A stretch of DNA of 64,000 nucleotides, taken from the NCBI RefSeq assembly GCF_004210375.1, contig NC_134831.1:43868035-43932034 (forward strand). Reading direction: 5' to 3'. The stretch is from Tachypleus tridentatus (lineage: Eukaryota; Arthropoda; Merostomata; Xiphosura; Limulidae). Below are positions 1-10,640 of this stretch, one piece after another (within the stretch, counting starts at the first letter, position 1; every line of letters starts with the position of its first letter). Position numbers and translations under genes: made by a program. A model generated the notes under the pieces. It made no database searches. It saw nothing but the letters and a program-made list of their open reading frames with translations, and had not been told where the DNA came from.

Positions 1-600
1 AGCACAAAACTGAAACATCATCTCCTGAAAAAAATGAATATACCTACCATCTGGTGGCAGGAAAGTAGGATTATGAAGATAAGTATCTGATACATTGATC
101 TTGGCCATCCAAAAACCTAGAGTGAACAGCAACTAACAAAAGGTGTAGAAAGGATCCATGGTGAACTGTAGAATCATGATGAAGAGACCGACGTTTGAGA
201 GATTGATGACAGAATGTCAGTTCACAGTTTTCTTGGGAACCATGAAAAACATAGAACCCTAGAAAAGTGTGAAATACTTGATTAATAGCACCCTTGTACA
301 GATGATCATGAACTGCCTCCAAGAGACAATGGCTTGAAATGGGATCCCAAGGGGGCAGGAGAGAAAACAGACAGAAAATAAAAGGGAAAGTCCTTCTAAT
401 TGAACCTGAAGAACCCAGAGCAAGCCATTTCCTACAGTGCCAGAACCCACAGGATAGTCACCAACGAAATTCATATAAAAAAAACATGATGGACAATTGT
501 AAGCTTGCTGTAGAAACCCATGAAGATAGTATCAGCAGTGGAGAGGATGCAGGGAAGCAAGCCATGGAAAGAGAGGTAGAAGAGGTTTAGGAAAGACTAA
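1..600 (-). mobile_element. DIRS-like retrotransposon RT remnant
   Basis: Read on the minus strand, several frames joined by frameshifts give pieces typical of the reverse transcriptase of DIRS-type (tyrosine-recombinase) retrotransposons. They run in order: a GNGLLWVLQ-like stretch, a GIPFQAIVS-like stretch, a VPKKT motif after a HGSQENCEL-like stretch, then an SVINLS-like stretch and a later YLHNPTFLPPDGRYIHF-like piece. The family usually reads VPKKTGG…RPVI.L..LN…D.TDAYLHVP. Many in-frame stops show that it is dead. The element runs off the left edge, so the catalytic YxDD box and the recombinase are not visible. Assignment is by recall of the family pattern. A Ty3-like RT is the alternative, but the spacing fits DIRS better. 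Confidence 0.5.
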
Positions 601-1640
601 AAACAAGAGAAAAAGTTTGACATGCAGCCTCTACCCAAGACTCCAAATTATTGGGAAGATACCCAAAAGTAGACTGCCATAAAAAAAGGTTCCAGATGGA
701 AATATGAAGCAGGTAGGTGCACATGAGACAAGAGGGTATAGGTGCCAAGGAAATCCCAGGAATACAAGTGTACCAGTGTGTAAAATAGAAGGGGTATGTA
801 TATTATCTAAAACACCTCTGAAGAAAGATGAATATCCTTAGAAAAGAATTGGATGGAAGAGTGATAATAGGTAAAATACCTAGGAACCACGACCAAAAGA
901 GCTAAAGGACAATGAGGGAAGTCCAGAAAAGTAGCATGAGATAATGCAAAAACGGCTGGAGGTAGGAAGACTTTCCAAATACTCTTCTTTAAGACTAGAT
1001 TCTTCAAGAAATGGGAGATTTGGCTGACATTTGAGATACATGGCAGACAGTAAGTTTATAACTTAGACACACCATGACTGAAACCTCTTCCGCTAAAAGC
1101 ATGGAGTCCAAAGCCACAGAAGTAGTAAGTGGTAATGGATCACTAGTGGTACAACAGTAAAATTATGTAGATATGAAAAAGAAACCTATTTCACAAATAC
1201 CGAGTATAAAGCAAATGCATGAAACAAACTAAAAGTTGTCAAAGTACATAAGAATTAACTGAAAGTTCACATGACAATATTAGGTACAGAACAAAACTGA
1301 CCATAACTGCCAAATCAAGAAGTGATGATAGTGATCTACAATACAGAAGAAGTGCTACAATGCGGTGTTGCACTGCCTAATGGTAGAAGGTTCTCACATG
1401 CTCATCTGCACATTACAGTAATAAATTACATGAGGTTAGGTGGGAACATCAAGATTAGTAGCAAGAAAAATTTGTACATACCAGGAGTAGCATAAATCAA
1501 GAAAAGCTATTATGTGAGAGGAGGTAAGGTATGGTATCAGAATCATATCTATAAAGTACATCTAGCGAAACTGGTCTTAAACTTATAAAGACACAAAACT
1601 GATAACACAGTAAAATAGGTATACAAAACACAAACTTATA
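601..1640 (-). other. Probable upstream part of the DIRS-like remnant
   Basis: This stretch lies 5' of the RT remnant when read on the minus strand. It has slightly higher GC than the AT-rich DNA to its right and short broken open frames, for example 807-1007 minus, which looks like a decayed gag-type region. No diagnostic motif is visible, so the link to the DIRS-like element is inferred from position and composition only. No host coding exon was recognised here. In particular I could not find the exon that should follow the donor at 1775. Confidence 0.25.
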
Positions 1641-1775
1641 TTTATCTCATAAATTTCATTGTTTAAAGAAATTGTAAGATATCTTATTCAGTTCAGTCAT
1701 TACATATTATTTTCATTTTTTAATCAATGATCTCATGTATATATCCTCCACTAGAAATATATCAAACTTTTTTAC

Positions 1776-2522
1776 CTTGGTAAAAGACCAGATAGACCTC
1801 TTCGCTTAGGTTTCACCCCTCCTTTAATGGACAAATCATCTGCTGAATGAAAACTAGTTATATCTGTCAGGTCTAATCCTTCTGCACCAGTACTTACTGA
1901 TGATATACTAGTAAAAGAGGACGTATCGGTTTGAGGAAGAGAAATGGTTGTCTGACATCTCTGTAAGATATCTAACCTTTGTTCACCATCTATATCTTTA
2001 CTGTCAACCTTGTCACTGTTTTCTTCTTCTGTTATTGAAGAACTTTCACTTTTTGCAAGAAGTTCTTGTGAGGAACCATTATCAAAGTATGAATTATTGA
2101 ATGGAGTACTTTCTGAACTCCTGATAGACTTTAACTTTCTACACAAACCTTCATATTCTGGCAAATCTTCAGAAGAAGGAGAATCAATATCCATTGAGAA
2201 ACACTTGCCATCCTTCACAATAAATCCATCTGTTTTGTTTTTCAGACCAAGTAATTTAATCTGTTCATTTGGATGTAACTGTTTAGTGACAGGATTATAC
2301 ACAAGAGGTATAGACTCTAAAACTTCATCTAACGTTGCCTTGCTTGAACTGTCTGTTGTAAATTTTTGAACATGTCCATTGGGTGGAGACACAGAAAAAA
2401 TCTTGTTGATGCTAAGTGAAGATTGTAAATTTGGGCTGTTTATATTACTGGTAGATTCACTGAAGTTTTCAGGACTAAAAGCAGTGGCTGTTCCAGACAT
2501 AGAAGACCGATATTGGTACAAA
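1776..2522 (-). CDS. Internal exon of an unidentified acidic, Ser-rich protein
   Basis: A 747-nt open frame on the minus strand, bounded by good splice signals. The acceptor is ATATTTTCAG just right of 2522, and the donor is AG|GTAAAA at 1776/1775, where the frame would otherwise hit TAA at once. It encodes about 248 residues in a phase 2 exit frame. An ATG lies at 2498-2500 (MSGTATAF…), eight codons after the acceptor, so this could be the first coding exon after a 5'UTR exon or a true internal exon. The protein is rich in Ser, Asp and Glu and looks disordered. It has a conserved-looking core ESIPLVYNPVTKQLHPNE about residues 70-87, and ends in a basic KPKRRGLSGLLP patch before the donor. 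No catalytic domain, signal peptide or membrane segment is seen. The layout (Ser-rich N-terminus, then a basic GLSG/GFS-type patch) vaguely recalls the N-terminal region of TBC1D12/14 Rab-GAPs. That is a weak guess, and I leave the gene unnamed. Adjacent exons were not found. Confidence 0.6.
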
Positions 2523-3771
2523 CTGAAAATATCACTGATTAGCCTTCTTTACAACAAAACACTTTGTTTGAATACTTCAAGTTTCATACTCAACTGAATT
2601 ATCTCTAGAGCAGTCAAGAAAGGTATTCGTGAGATGTATACAAAAATGATACAAAACCTGCAGAATAAAGAAATGACAGCAATATGTTAGATCACATGAT
2701 GATATTGTATATAATCAGTTGTAACTCTATTATGAAGGATTGAAAGATGTTTTGTTGTTATTTAAATAATAGCTCCTTACATTTATACAAGAAAAAATGT
2801 TAAAACCAACTAAAACAAAATTTTATTTAATCCCAGCATTTATAGTTTTACAGATACATAAAATAGAGTTGTTTAGTGGCATATCACATTATTTAATTAT
2901 GTTGTAAATTTTATTTACATATTCTTCACTTATTTCTATCTTTCTCCATTTTAAAACATTTAACATTCTGTTGTTTTTGGAATATTAGTAAATTATCCAA
3001 TTTAGCAAATTAAGCATAATGTCTTACTTAATAAGAAATTTGAGTGTTAGATACATCTATAGCTAAGCATGTAACTGGTAACTATGTACAAGTAGCTTAA
3101 TTTTAGTTACAATTTAAATATACACTTACCATATGGATAGACTGGTAGCACAGGTTCTAATAAAAAACACCTAAGTGTGAAATAAAGGTGCTGTTAAAAA
3201 AGGATTGAGCATGTGACTTAAAGGAATGAGATCAAAATTGGGGCCAAATTAGTAGCTTATAAAATAAAAAAACATTTCCAGTAAATATTCATTAATTAGT
3301 TATATAGGCCACATATTGTATTTTACTCATCATCATGCTCCATGTTAAACAAAAAGTGCAGTCTGGCCAACAAATGAATGATTATATGCTATAAAATTCT
3401 AATCCATACTATAAACATAGCTCTTTAATTAAGAGAACTTAAGAGTAATTGATAATTTTTTGAAAAGTTGGGTAAATTTGTTTTTCCAAGATTAAGAAGT
3501 ACATGTACAGCAATGAAGGACTGACTTTTAGTCTGCAAAAAAATATTTAGAGAACAATGACCATTGCATAATTAGGTTTGACGTTTTGCTACATGTTGAA
3601 ATCAGAAGAAATGAAATTATTAGTACCTAATTATCAGAAATCCAATTTTGAGATTATAAGTCTAAGATATTTCAAATATTTACAAAATAAGAAAGGGAGA
3701 AATATGGTTAAGATATTCACAAAATTTTACAGAAAACAAATAGTTTGTAAAATTAAAACTAACAACAACAA
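2523..3771. other. AT-rich non-coding stretch
   Basis: This would be intron or upstream DNA of the minus-strand gene. It holds long A/T runs and small open frames (for example 3578-3775 plus) with low-complexity Lys/Asn/Ile-rich products. I see no exon, repeat family or TIR in it. Confidence 0.5.
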
Positions 3772-5129
3772 TTAACCTTTTCACGACAGACTCACTATAA
3801 CATACACAAGTTTGTCTACACATTTGCACTTTAATTTTTGACACAGCACATTTATCTTCACAAAATACAGTATACTTTTAGTAAAGATTACAAGCATTTT
3901 ATATACAAAAAATCAGATTTTTAATGAAATAAGTTTACTAAGTATTTGTTTATGAAAATATTAAGTCTGTTTTGTTTCTAGTCTTAGTGCAAAGTGATTT
4001 CATGTTATGATTAAAAAAATATTCGTCCTGAAAATCTCAAATATTATTACTGTTTAGTCCAAGTAGTATAAGTCTCATAATACTTTATATTTATTATTTT
4101 TATTATATTGAACTTCCAGTCATATCTATCTAACATTACACAACTTGCATTGACATGGTGCATATGCACTCATGCTTTGTATCCAATACTATAAAACTGA
4201 CCTTTAGTTTTCCCCGACTTAGCTGTGTTTTAGTGGACTAGAATCTTCTAATATACAGTAACATTTCAAGTATTATACATATGTGTATAGATTATTACTA
4301 TTTAGAAATGAATTATTAAGTATGTTTTTAAAATATAGAATAGTTAATGAAGAAGTAAAACAAACAATTATTTCTTCTCACTATGACCTTTAAACATAGT
4401 TACTGCTGGACACAGGTTGCTAAGCCTTTTAAAATTTTGCAGGTGGAGGATAAACAAAACATGTTAAGGTTTTAGACATATGTATAGATGAATATCAAAA
4501 AATCATAAAATAATGACACTGACACCATAAAATTCCACTGCAATTTTATTGAGCTTAGTACCCAAGAGATATTTAGAGATTTAAAAAAACATGAAACTTT
4601 GAACAGACTTTAAGACACAACCTTCCTTCTTGAAATCTTTGTTTGAAACATGATAGCCTTTTCATGCATTAAAATGACTGAAAAGACCACTAAGGGGACA
4701 TTCTAAACTGCTGATTGGTTATTCACATGGAACAGGGTGAATGAGGCCACTGTGTTTAATTCAGTATATTAAGCCATATTTCAGCAAAATAAAATGATAT
4801 GAGGTTCTTATTTTATACTCTAGCTTGCAAATATCAGTAATTTCAGTTTCTAATTCATACAAAATTACAGACTTAGTATTTGTACATCACAAACATCTAA
4901 TTTTAAACAATGCAGCATTCAACATACCACGTGACTCACTAAAACCTATATTTAGATGTGTTCTTTTGATATTTACTTTTATAATATATAATATTAAAGT
5001 TTAATTTATAATCTACAGTTTGATTCCAAACTTAATGACATAAATTCATAAAATAATATTTAAATGAAATTTTGAATACAAGTCAACAAACACAAGGACA
5101 TAGCCTTTGACCTGTCATGAAAGGGTTAA
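3772..5129. mobile_element. Non-autonomous piggyBac-like element, TTAA TSD
   Basis: TTAA occurs at 3772-3775 and 5126-5129. Immediately inside are inverted termini: left CCTTTTCACGACAG (3776-3789), right, read inward, CCCTTTCATGACAG (5125-5112). They match at 12 of 14 positions. Further in, both ends have an ACAAG/TTTGT-type subterminal motif in opposite orientation. TTAA target sites and a CCY(T) terminus are the hallmark of piggyBac-superfamily elements. The ~1.35 kb interior is AT-rich and shows no recognisable transposase on either strand, so this is a long MITE-like derivative. Strand is undefined. Confidence 0.6.
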
Positions 5130-5261
5130 TATACATAAAAGATAAGTAAAATGCTAAAATGGAAATTGGCTGCAGATGGCATGGTATTTGTTTTTACCTA
5201 TGTGATCAAGTTTTCAGATGATTTATTTCCTTTATATTTTTACAAGAGGACATGACTAATA

Positions 5262-6418
5262 TACTCTTCAAAAAAAGAAACACAAAAGGCAAAATACGAG
5301 ACAAATTGTTAACAAGTTTATTCCAAGTAGTTCTGTATGACATGTGTGAAGCTTTGCACGTTCACTGAACATCCAAAGTCTGCAAAGGCGAAGTTCACGC
5401 TCACTAGGTGAAGGTTAACGTCACTCAACGTCAATAACGAGTATGTTCCCCGTGAGCATCAATAACTGCTTGGCATCTCCTGCCCATGGAAGCGATGAGA
5501 TGACGAATCACATCCTGTGGAATGGCTGTCCACTCAGCCTGCAAAGCTGCTGCAAGCTGACGTAGAGTCTGAGGTTGAGGTTGTCGCCGTCACAGACGTC
5601 GGTCCAACTCGTCTCAAAGATGTTCGATGGGGTTTAAATCTGGTGATCTCGAGGGCCAGGGAAGAACGTTGATGTTGTGGTGTCTCAAGAAGACAGTGGT
5701 GAGTTGGGCTATGTAAAGACGGGCATTGTCATGTTGAAAAACGTCGTTGACGTTCACCATGATGGGTTGCACATGGGGCCTAAGAATCTCGTGAGACGGT
5801 TGCATATGGTCTGATTGGAAATCCTACGCAGCCCTGGTATGGTTGAGGCAGTAGACGTCGCAGTGGTGGTCCTATCCCGAAGGTGACGTAACCGGATGTT
5901 GCAATCTTGTGTGGGCGTGGTCACACGAGGTCTGCCAGATCGTGGACAGTCACGAGTTGATCCATGTTGTTGGTGACGATTCCATAGCTTTGTGATGGTG
6001 CTTGGGTGGACATTCACAGCTCTGGCAACATCTGATCGAGATCCGCCTGCTTCCAATAGACCAATGGCATTGTTGCGTTGTGCTTCAGTCAGTCTTGGCG
6101 TAACTGTATTGCATGTCGGTGGCTTAACACTGAGCTATGGAAATTGAGAACCCATCACTTTTATAGGGATTTTGCACATTTTGCACTTGCAGAACATGCA
6201 GATCTCTCAAACAAATGTATTGGACACGCATGCGTTTTGGTGAAATATCCGATGTTTTCCTCCGTTTTCAAAGTGCACAACTTTTATTGTCATTTTGGTC
6301 TGACAATCAATGCTTTAACACATGTAACATCACATACTCTGAGCTTGTAACGTTATTACATATATTTCTCTTTAAAATAACAAAAATATCCCTTTTGCTT
6401 TTCTTGTTTTGAAGAGTA
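5262..6418 (-). mobile_element. Internally deleted Tc1-like transposon
   Basis: The ends are inverted repeats of about 30 bp. The left begins TACTCTTCAAAAAAAGAAAC, and the right read inward begins TACTCTTCAAAACAAGAAAA. Each is flanked by a TA dinucleotide (5260-5261, 6419-6420), the Tc1/mariner target-site duplication. At 1157 bp it is shorter than the roughly 1.6 kb expected for an autonomous copy. The interior is a broken transposase on the minus strand. Confidence 0.85.
5431..6108 (-). pseudogene. Tc1-like transposase, deleted and frameshifted
   Basis: The N-terminal half is well preserved: helix-turn-helix text GSRSDVARAVNVHPSTITKL, then GRPRVTTPTQD (the GRPR linker), then a second HTH ending ISNQTICNRL. 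After about residue 100 the frame jumps to the C-terminal part, with FQHDNARL (second catalytic Asp of the DDE triad) and WPSRSPDLNPIEHL (third acidic residue, Glu). The C-terminus ends GRRCQAVIDAHGEHTRY with a TGA at 5431-5433. The roughly 100-residue middle, which carries the first catalytic Asp (FSDESRF-type box), is deleted. There are stops after NPIEHL and after DRRL, and a frameshift at the N-terminus. It cannot make active enzyme. The family is Tc1, recognised from the SRSPDLNPIEHLWD signature. Confidence 0.85.
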
Positions 6419-6546
6419 TATTATTTCACGAACCTGTACATTATATGGCAATATTAGGACTGACATAAATCATGTAGACATTAATCTTTTCACAGTAAAA
6501 AATGTAGATTGAGATCAGTGATGTCAAGAAAACCCACTTGTAGAGA

Positions 6547-6855
6547 AATATATATGCAAAAATGGCTCGTTTGGGTTGAGAAAATATTTTACGTAGAAGA
6601 GCGAATAACATTTCGACCTTCTTCGGTCATCGTCAGGTTCACAAAGAAAGAAAGAGGTAACTGACCAGAAGCTGACCACATGTTTGGACTGCTCAGTTAC
6701 ACAACCCTTTCCAAACATGTGGTCAGCTTCCGGTCAGTTATCTCTTTCTTTCTCTCTTTGTGAACCTGACGATGACCGAAGAAGGTCGAAATGTTGTTCG
6801 CTCTTCTACATAAAATATTTTCTCAACCCAAATGAGCCGTTTTTGCATATATATA
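6547..6855. repeat. Foldback of two inverted Penelope-end-like copies
   Basis: A near-perfect inverted repeat of about 140 bp per arm (left 6551-6688, right 6710-6851) around a 21-nt spacer. Each arm, read outward, contains ACCTGACGATGACCGAAGAA followed by GGTCGAAATGTT and ends near TTTTGCATATATA. The core CTGACGA, a GACC/GGTC hairpin and GAAA resemble the conserved part of a hammerhead ribozyme, a motif known from Penelope-like retroelements. Related single copies lie at about 11.45-11.55 kb and 23.87-23.92 kb, so the arm is a dispersed repeat and the foldback is two copies tail to tail. Stem I of a canonical hammerhead is not evident. Confidence 0.7.
6766..6812 (+). ncRNA. Hammerhead-ribozyme-like core (right arm)
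   Basis: CTGACGA at 6766-6772 matches the CUGANGA core. One extra T follows, then GACC (6774-6777)/GGTC (6784-6787) can form stem II with a GAAGAA loop, then GAAA (6788-6791). ATGT (6791-6794) can pair with ACAT (6808-6811) as stem III, leaving A6812 in the position of the cleavage-site H17. The mirror arm has ATGT with ACGT, which still pairs through a G:U. Missing are a convincing stem I and the usual direct junction of A9 with stem II, so catalysis is doubtful. Confidence 0.35.
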
Positions 6856-7089
6856 TGTAGACTGAGATATTTGAAGATGAGTTTGAAAAAACCTGAAAGA
6901 TAGCCTGGAAGGACAAAATGGTCTCTTGCTACCCATATATTATGGAGAGGTTTAGAATCTCTTTGTCAAGTTCATTTATCAAAAAAATAAGACAAAAAAG
7001 GGTGTACAAGTCTTTCACAGTAAATGTGATATTCTAAATCTGTTTTACAAGACTGGATGTTGGCAATATTTCATCAATAAACACATAGG

Positions 7090-9050
7090 CCTGTGGATGA
7101 TTTTCCTAAAACAGTGAACTTATTTTATCATTTGGAGTAGATGGAGTATTATCCAGTTGAAATTCATCCCATAAGTTTGGCTAGTTGCTATATTTTGGAT
7201 ATCTGGTTTGTCTTGATTGTTCTTTCAATCTTATTTGGCTCAAAGACTTATATTCAGGATATTGTCCCCTTGAATTAACAACAGCTTTTAATTCCTCAGT
7301 CTTAGCTATAATAGCCATATTTCCCACAACTGTAATAAATTCCCTCTTCATAGTATCTTCTGGAAGGAGTTGTTATTCCATACAGGCTATAATCTACAGT
7401 TTCTTGTAGTTACACCTATACTTTTATTGTCTATTTCTTCCATTCTGTGTAGCTAGTTGTCATATACTTTCAGTTATTCTAGAGCACTATTAAGGAGAAA
7501 TTGCTTTAATATTACAGGATCAAATGATCCTATAGCTTCTATGTGGCCCCTTATTAGTTTAAGTGCAACTTGAATGGATTTACATTTCGTTGCCAGTTGA
7601 AGGGCTTCATTTAAAGATGAACATCTAATTTTGTTCAGCATAATTCTCATATAGTCATCTGTTGTGACATCTATAAATTGGTCATGTGCCAATAAATCCA
7701 TCATTTCATGATAATTGTCCAAGAAAGATGATTTGCAATTCTTTCCAAATTTTCTGCAAGTTTAGCTAAGACTTCTTCATTCCTTCGTGAACTGTTATGA
7801 AGCTTTAATCTATATATTTCCTTCTGGTGTGTTACTCCAAACCTGTTGGATAATGCAAACACCACTGTTTGATAACTAATAAGACTCTCACCTGGAAGGC
7901 TATTTAATATCTTTAGAACATATCCTTTTAAATGAGCAGGAATATTAATAGCTTCTTCTTCACTACTCCAACCTGCAATTTTGGAAATTGTTTTGAACAG
8001 AGCAAGACATATCTCCCACATTACCTTTTGAATATAGTATATTGATTTACTTAATTGGTAAGTAAAATTATCAGCTCAATCCTGGAACTCAGTTTGGTAG
8101 TAACAAGGCTCCATTAATCCAGAAAATTCCTACAGTAAGAGACAGTGCAGAAGTACCTGTAGTAGGTGTTGCCCAAAGAGGTTATCATATTTCATGTTTA
8201 ATAGCATACAGTGTTTTGAACTGAAATTTTTGGGGAGTTGTAGGAGGAGGAGGAGTTAGTATGTGCTTTGCATTTGCCAATTCTTCTTCTATTGGTTTCT
8301 CACCTGGTTAATGTCATAGAATTGACCAGCTAAATACTAAAATTGGATTTGGTAGTGACATGACTGGATTAATCCAGAAAGGTCCTACAGTAACAGATGG
8401 CACAGCAGTACCAGTAATAAGTGCTGACCAAAGAAGTTTTTCTATTCTATATTAAATAGTAAATGGTGTTTTGAGTTGAAACTCTTGGACTGATGTTGAA
8501 GCAGCTGATATCTGCTCTATATTAAACATTTCTTTTTCCAGATTCATTTTCTGTCATTAACTTCTCTTTTTATGTCTTCAATTTTTTCACTACATTATTT
8601 CTATACTTCACTCATTACTTTTTGTAGTTTTGTTGATGTCTTTTTGTACATCTTTAGTTTTGTCATTACAACCTTCTTTGATGTCCTACTGCATTCCTCC
8701 AAACTTGTTGTAATTTTTCTGTACAACCACAATATCTTCATAAATCTCACCTTCAATCAGATTTATCTTAAATCTTCTTTAAATATTTTATTTTTTTCTG
8801 TATCTCCCTTCTTAAATTTCTGTCTCATTCTTCTTTTAGTTTTCCAAATAACTGCTCTTGGTTTTCTTTAAACTTTCTATCTCACTGTCCTAATTTTCTG
8901 TTGCTGCTTCTTGGTTATTTTTAATCTCCCAACTCATTTTTGTTGTTTTTTACCTTAATTTCTTATTTTCCTCTTCTTCATTTTCTTTCAGCTGTTTCAT
9001 TAACTCCAATATGTCTCTAATATTGCTTATTAAGGTCACCTTGAAAGTCA
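7090..9050 (-). mobile_element. Ty3/gypsy-like gag remnant
   Basis: On the minus strand the order is: a Lys/Glu-rich coiled-coil-like N-terminal part (about 9030-8560, many stops), then a matrix/capsid-like part. The latter includes two intact pieces, 8021-7701 (WSSEEEAINIPAHLKGYVLK, then LNSLPGESLISYQT and ALSNRFG) and 7722-7474 (MDLLAHDQFIDVTTDDYMR). The pattern of a polypeptide predicted to fold into helices, SYQ…ALSNRFG…KLHN…R and a DQFID box is typical of gag of Ty3/gypsy-type elements. Downstream (7400-7090) a degraded Arg/Lys/Tyr-rich stretch may be the nucleocapsid side. No protease, RT or integrase follows, because the foldback and Tc1 lie next to it. Several stops and frameshifts show it is inactive. 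Confidence 0.6.
8070..8510. repeat. Imperfect ~254-bp direct duplication
   Basis: A segment starting at about 8072 (TTTGGTAGTAACAAGGCTCC, then ATTAATCCAG) recurs at about 8326 (TTTGGTAGTGACATGACTGG, then ATTAATCCAG). Both continue through a CCTACAGTAA…CAG…AGTACC…GTGTTG/GTGCTG…CAAAGA pattern. The two units sit inside the gag remnant between its coiled-coil part and its capsid-like part. Confidence 0.6.
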
Positions 9051-9059
9051 AAGTTTAAT

Positions 9060-9775
9060 CAATGGGTAAAAATAAGCCCATTTTTATAGTGGTATTGTAA
9101 TACTTTTTCTCTTGTTGGGCTTGTTATTTTGAATAATTTTATGATGTTTTCTTCAAAGTCTAGAAAGCTTGATAATAAATTAGTTTATTTGTTCCTAACC
9201 AATTCTAAAGGTTTCTATACTGTTGTAAGTTGTAGGCCTACATTTACTAATAATATTCAAATGAAAATACAATGCTAACTACACCATAATTAATGTTGAA
9301 ATACATTTACCTGAACAATTTTACAGCTGATGAATCAAGTAACTGAATTATAGTGAATATACCTAATAACTAGCAATGATACAAATATTTCACTGAAACT
9401 GGCACTCTAGCTTGTTAACAAAATAATTTACTATTAGCTAAGATACTTGAATGGCCTACAATTATATCTGATGTTTCACTTATAGCTATATCTAAAAGTT
9501 ACTAGATTTTTGTTATGTCAAAGTTAGAATGTTCTAGGTATTCTAGGACTACTTTTATATTGCTTTTAACACTGAAACAGCAGGAATGTTGTAGGTAGTA
9601 GCTTCAATTGATGGTGGCTGCCATTTAAGGATTAATCTTAACATCATGTAAAAGTTTACTAAAATCTAAACTAAAACATTCAAAATATATCTTATAACAA
9701 AGTAAGTGACAAGGTGCCATGTAAAAACTTGGCAAACATTATCTCTTGTAATTTTGAGGGGCAAGTTGGTTTATT
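9060..9775. other. Non-coding, nothing recognised
   Basis: AT-rich DNA between the gag remnant and the CR1-like LINE. I found no open frame of interest, TIR or tandem repeat. Confidence 0.5.
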
Positions 9776-9779
9776 GGAA

Positions 9780-10640
9780 CAAAAAATGGCTGAACAAAAG
9801 AGAACACAGTTGTTATAAATAGTGTTCAGTCATCTGGATTAATGTCACAAGATTCAGTGTTAGAGCCTATTCTTGTTTTTGATTTATATCAGCAACACAG
9901 TTGAATAAATGTTCGATAGATTACTTAAATTTGCTGATGAATGTTAGGTACCGATTCTTGTTTGGGTGTACGAAGATTGCTGCTAACTTAAAAACATTTA
10001 GATTATTTTATGAGTAAACATGTGCCAGATGCTTTTTAGTTATAATGAATCCAAGGAAATTTATAAGTATACTTTTCAAAAGAATAACCTTAACAATGTT
10101 GATGTCATGAAAGAAAAAGATCTTGTTCTGGTTGATAAATGTGCTGTTGCTATTGTTAGAACAAACAGCATTTTGGGTTGTATTTACACAAATATCTAAT
10201 GCAAGTCTAAGAAGATTATTTCATTGTTTAAATCATTAAGTAGCTTCATTTGGAATATTAAGTCTTGGACTCCTTACATTAAGAACATCATTGAATTGTT
10301 TGAAAAGGTTCAAAGGACAGCTACTAATTACAAGCCAATTGCCAAAACTAAATGTTTATTTTATTGTACCAATTAAAGGCATGAATTAATCTAAATGAAC
10401 TTTACCTATTAATGGGAGACAAAAATGATAAAAGCTATGATTTCCTCCTTTGTGTTGTATTCTGAATGACTAGGCAAAAGTTTAAAATTTGGAAAATACA
10501 GGTTATGCTTTAATTGAAAAAGTTTTATTTTATAATAAGGTGATTAGCTTATCAAATGTGTTTCCATTAGCAGTAAGAAAACTAACATTTTACAAGTGCT
10601 TAAGAAGAGAACTGATCATTTTTCTAAAAATGGAGAATGA
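9780..10640 (+). mobile_element. CR1-like LINE, 3' part of RT
   Basis: Joined frames on the plus strand give the C-terminal half of a CR1-type reverse transcriptase. Pieces resembling SQDSVLEPILVF (family PQGSVLGPLLF), KFADE (the FADDT box, here degenerate), VDKCAVAIVRTNSILGCIY and the final region with a KCLRRELIIF-like ending appear in the expected order. Stops occur every few tens of bases. The 3' end of a CR1-like element after 10640 is not clear. Family assignment rests on the CAVAI…ANSILGCIYR-type box followed by a VRPHLEY/VQRRAT-like region. Confidence 0.55.

Noticed and set aside
2010-2597. Plus-strand frames of 119 and 72 residues opposite the minus-strand exon
   Set aside because: They are antisense shadows of the well-bounded minus exon and have no splice or start support.
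3578-3775. 65-residue plus frame beside the piggyBac-like element
   Set aside because: Lys/Asn/Ile-rich low-complexity product of AT-rich DNA, with no homology wording and ending in AAC repeats.
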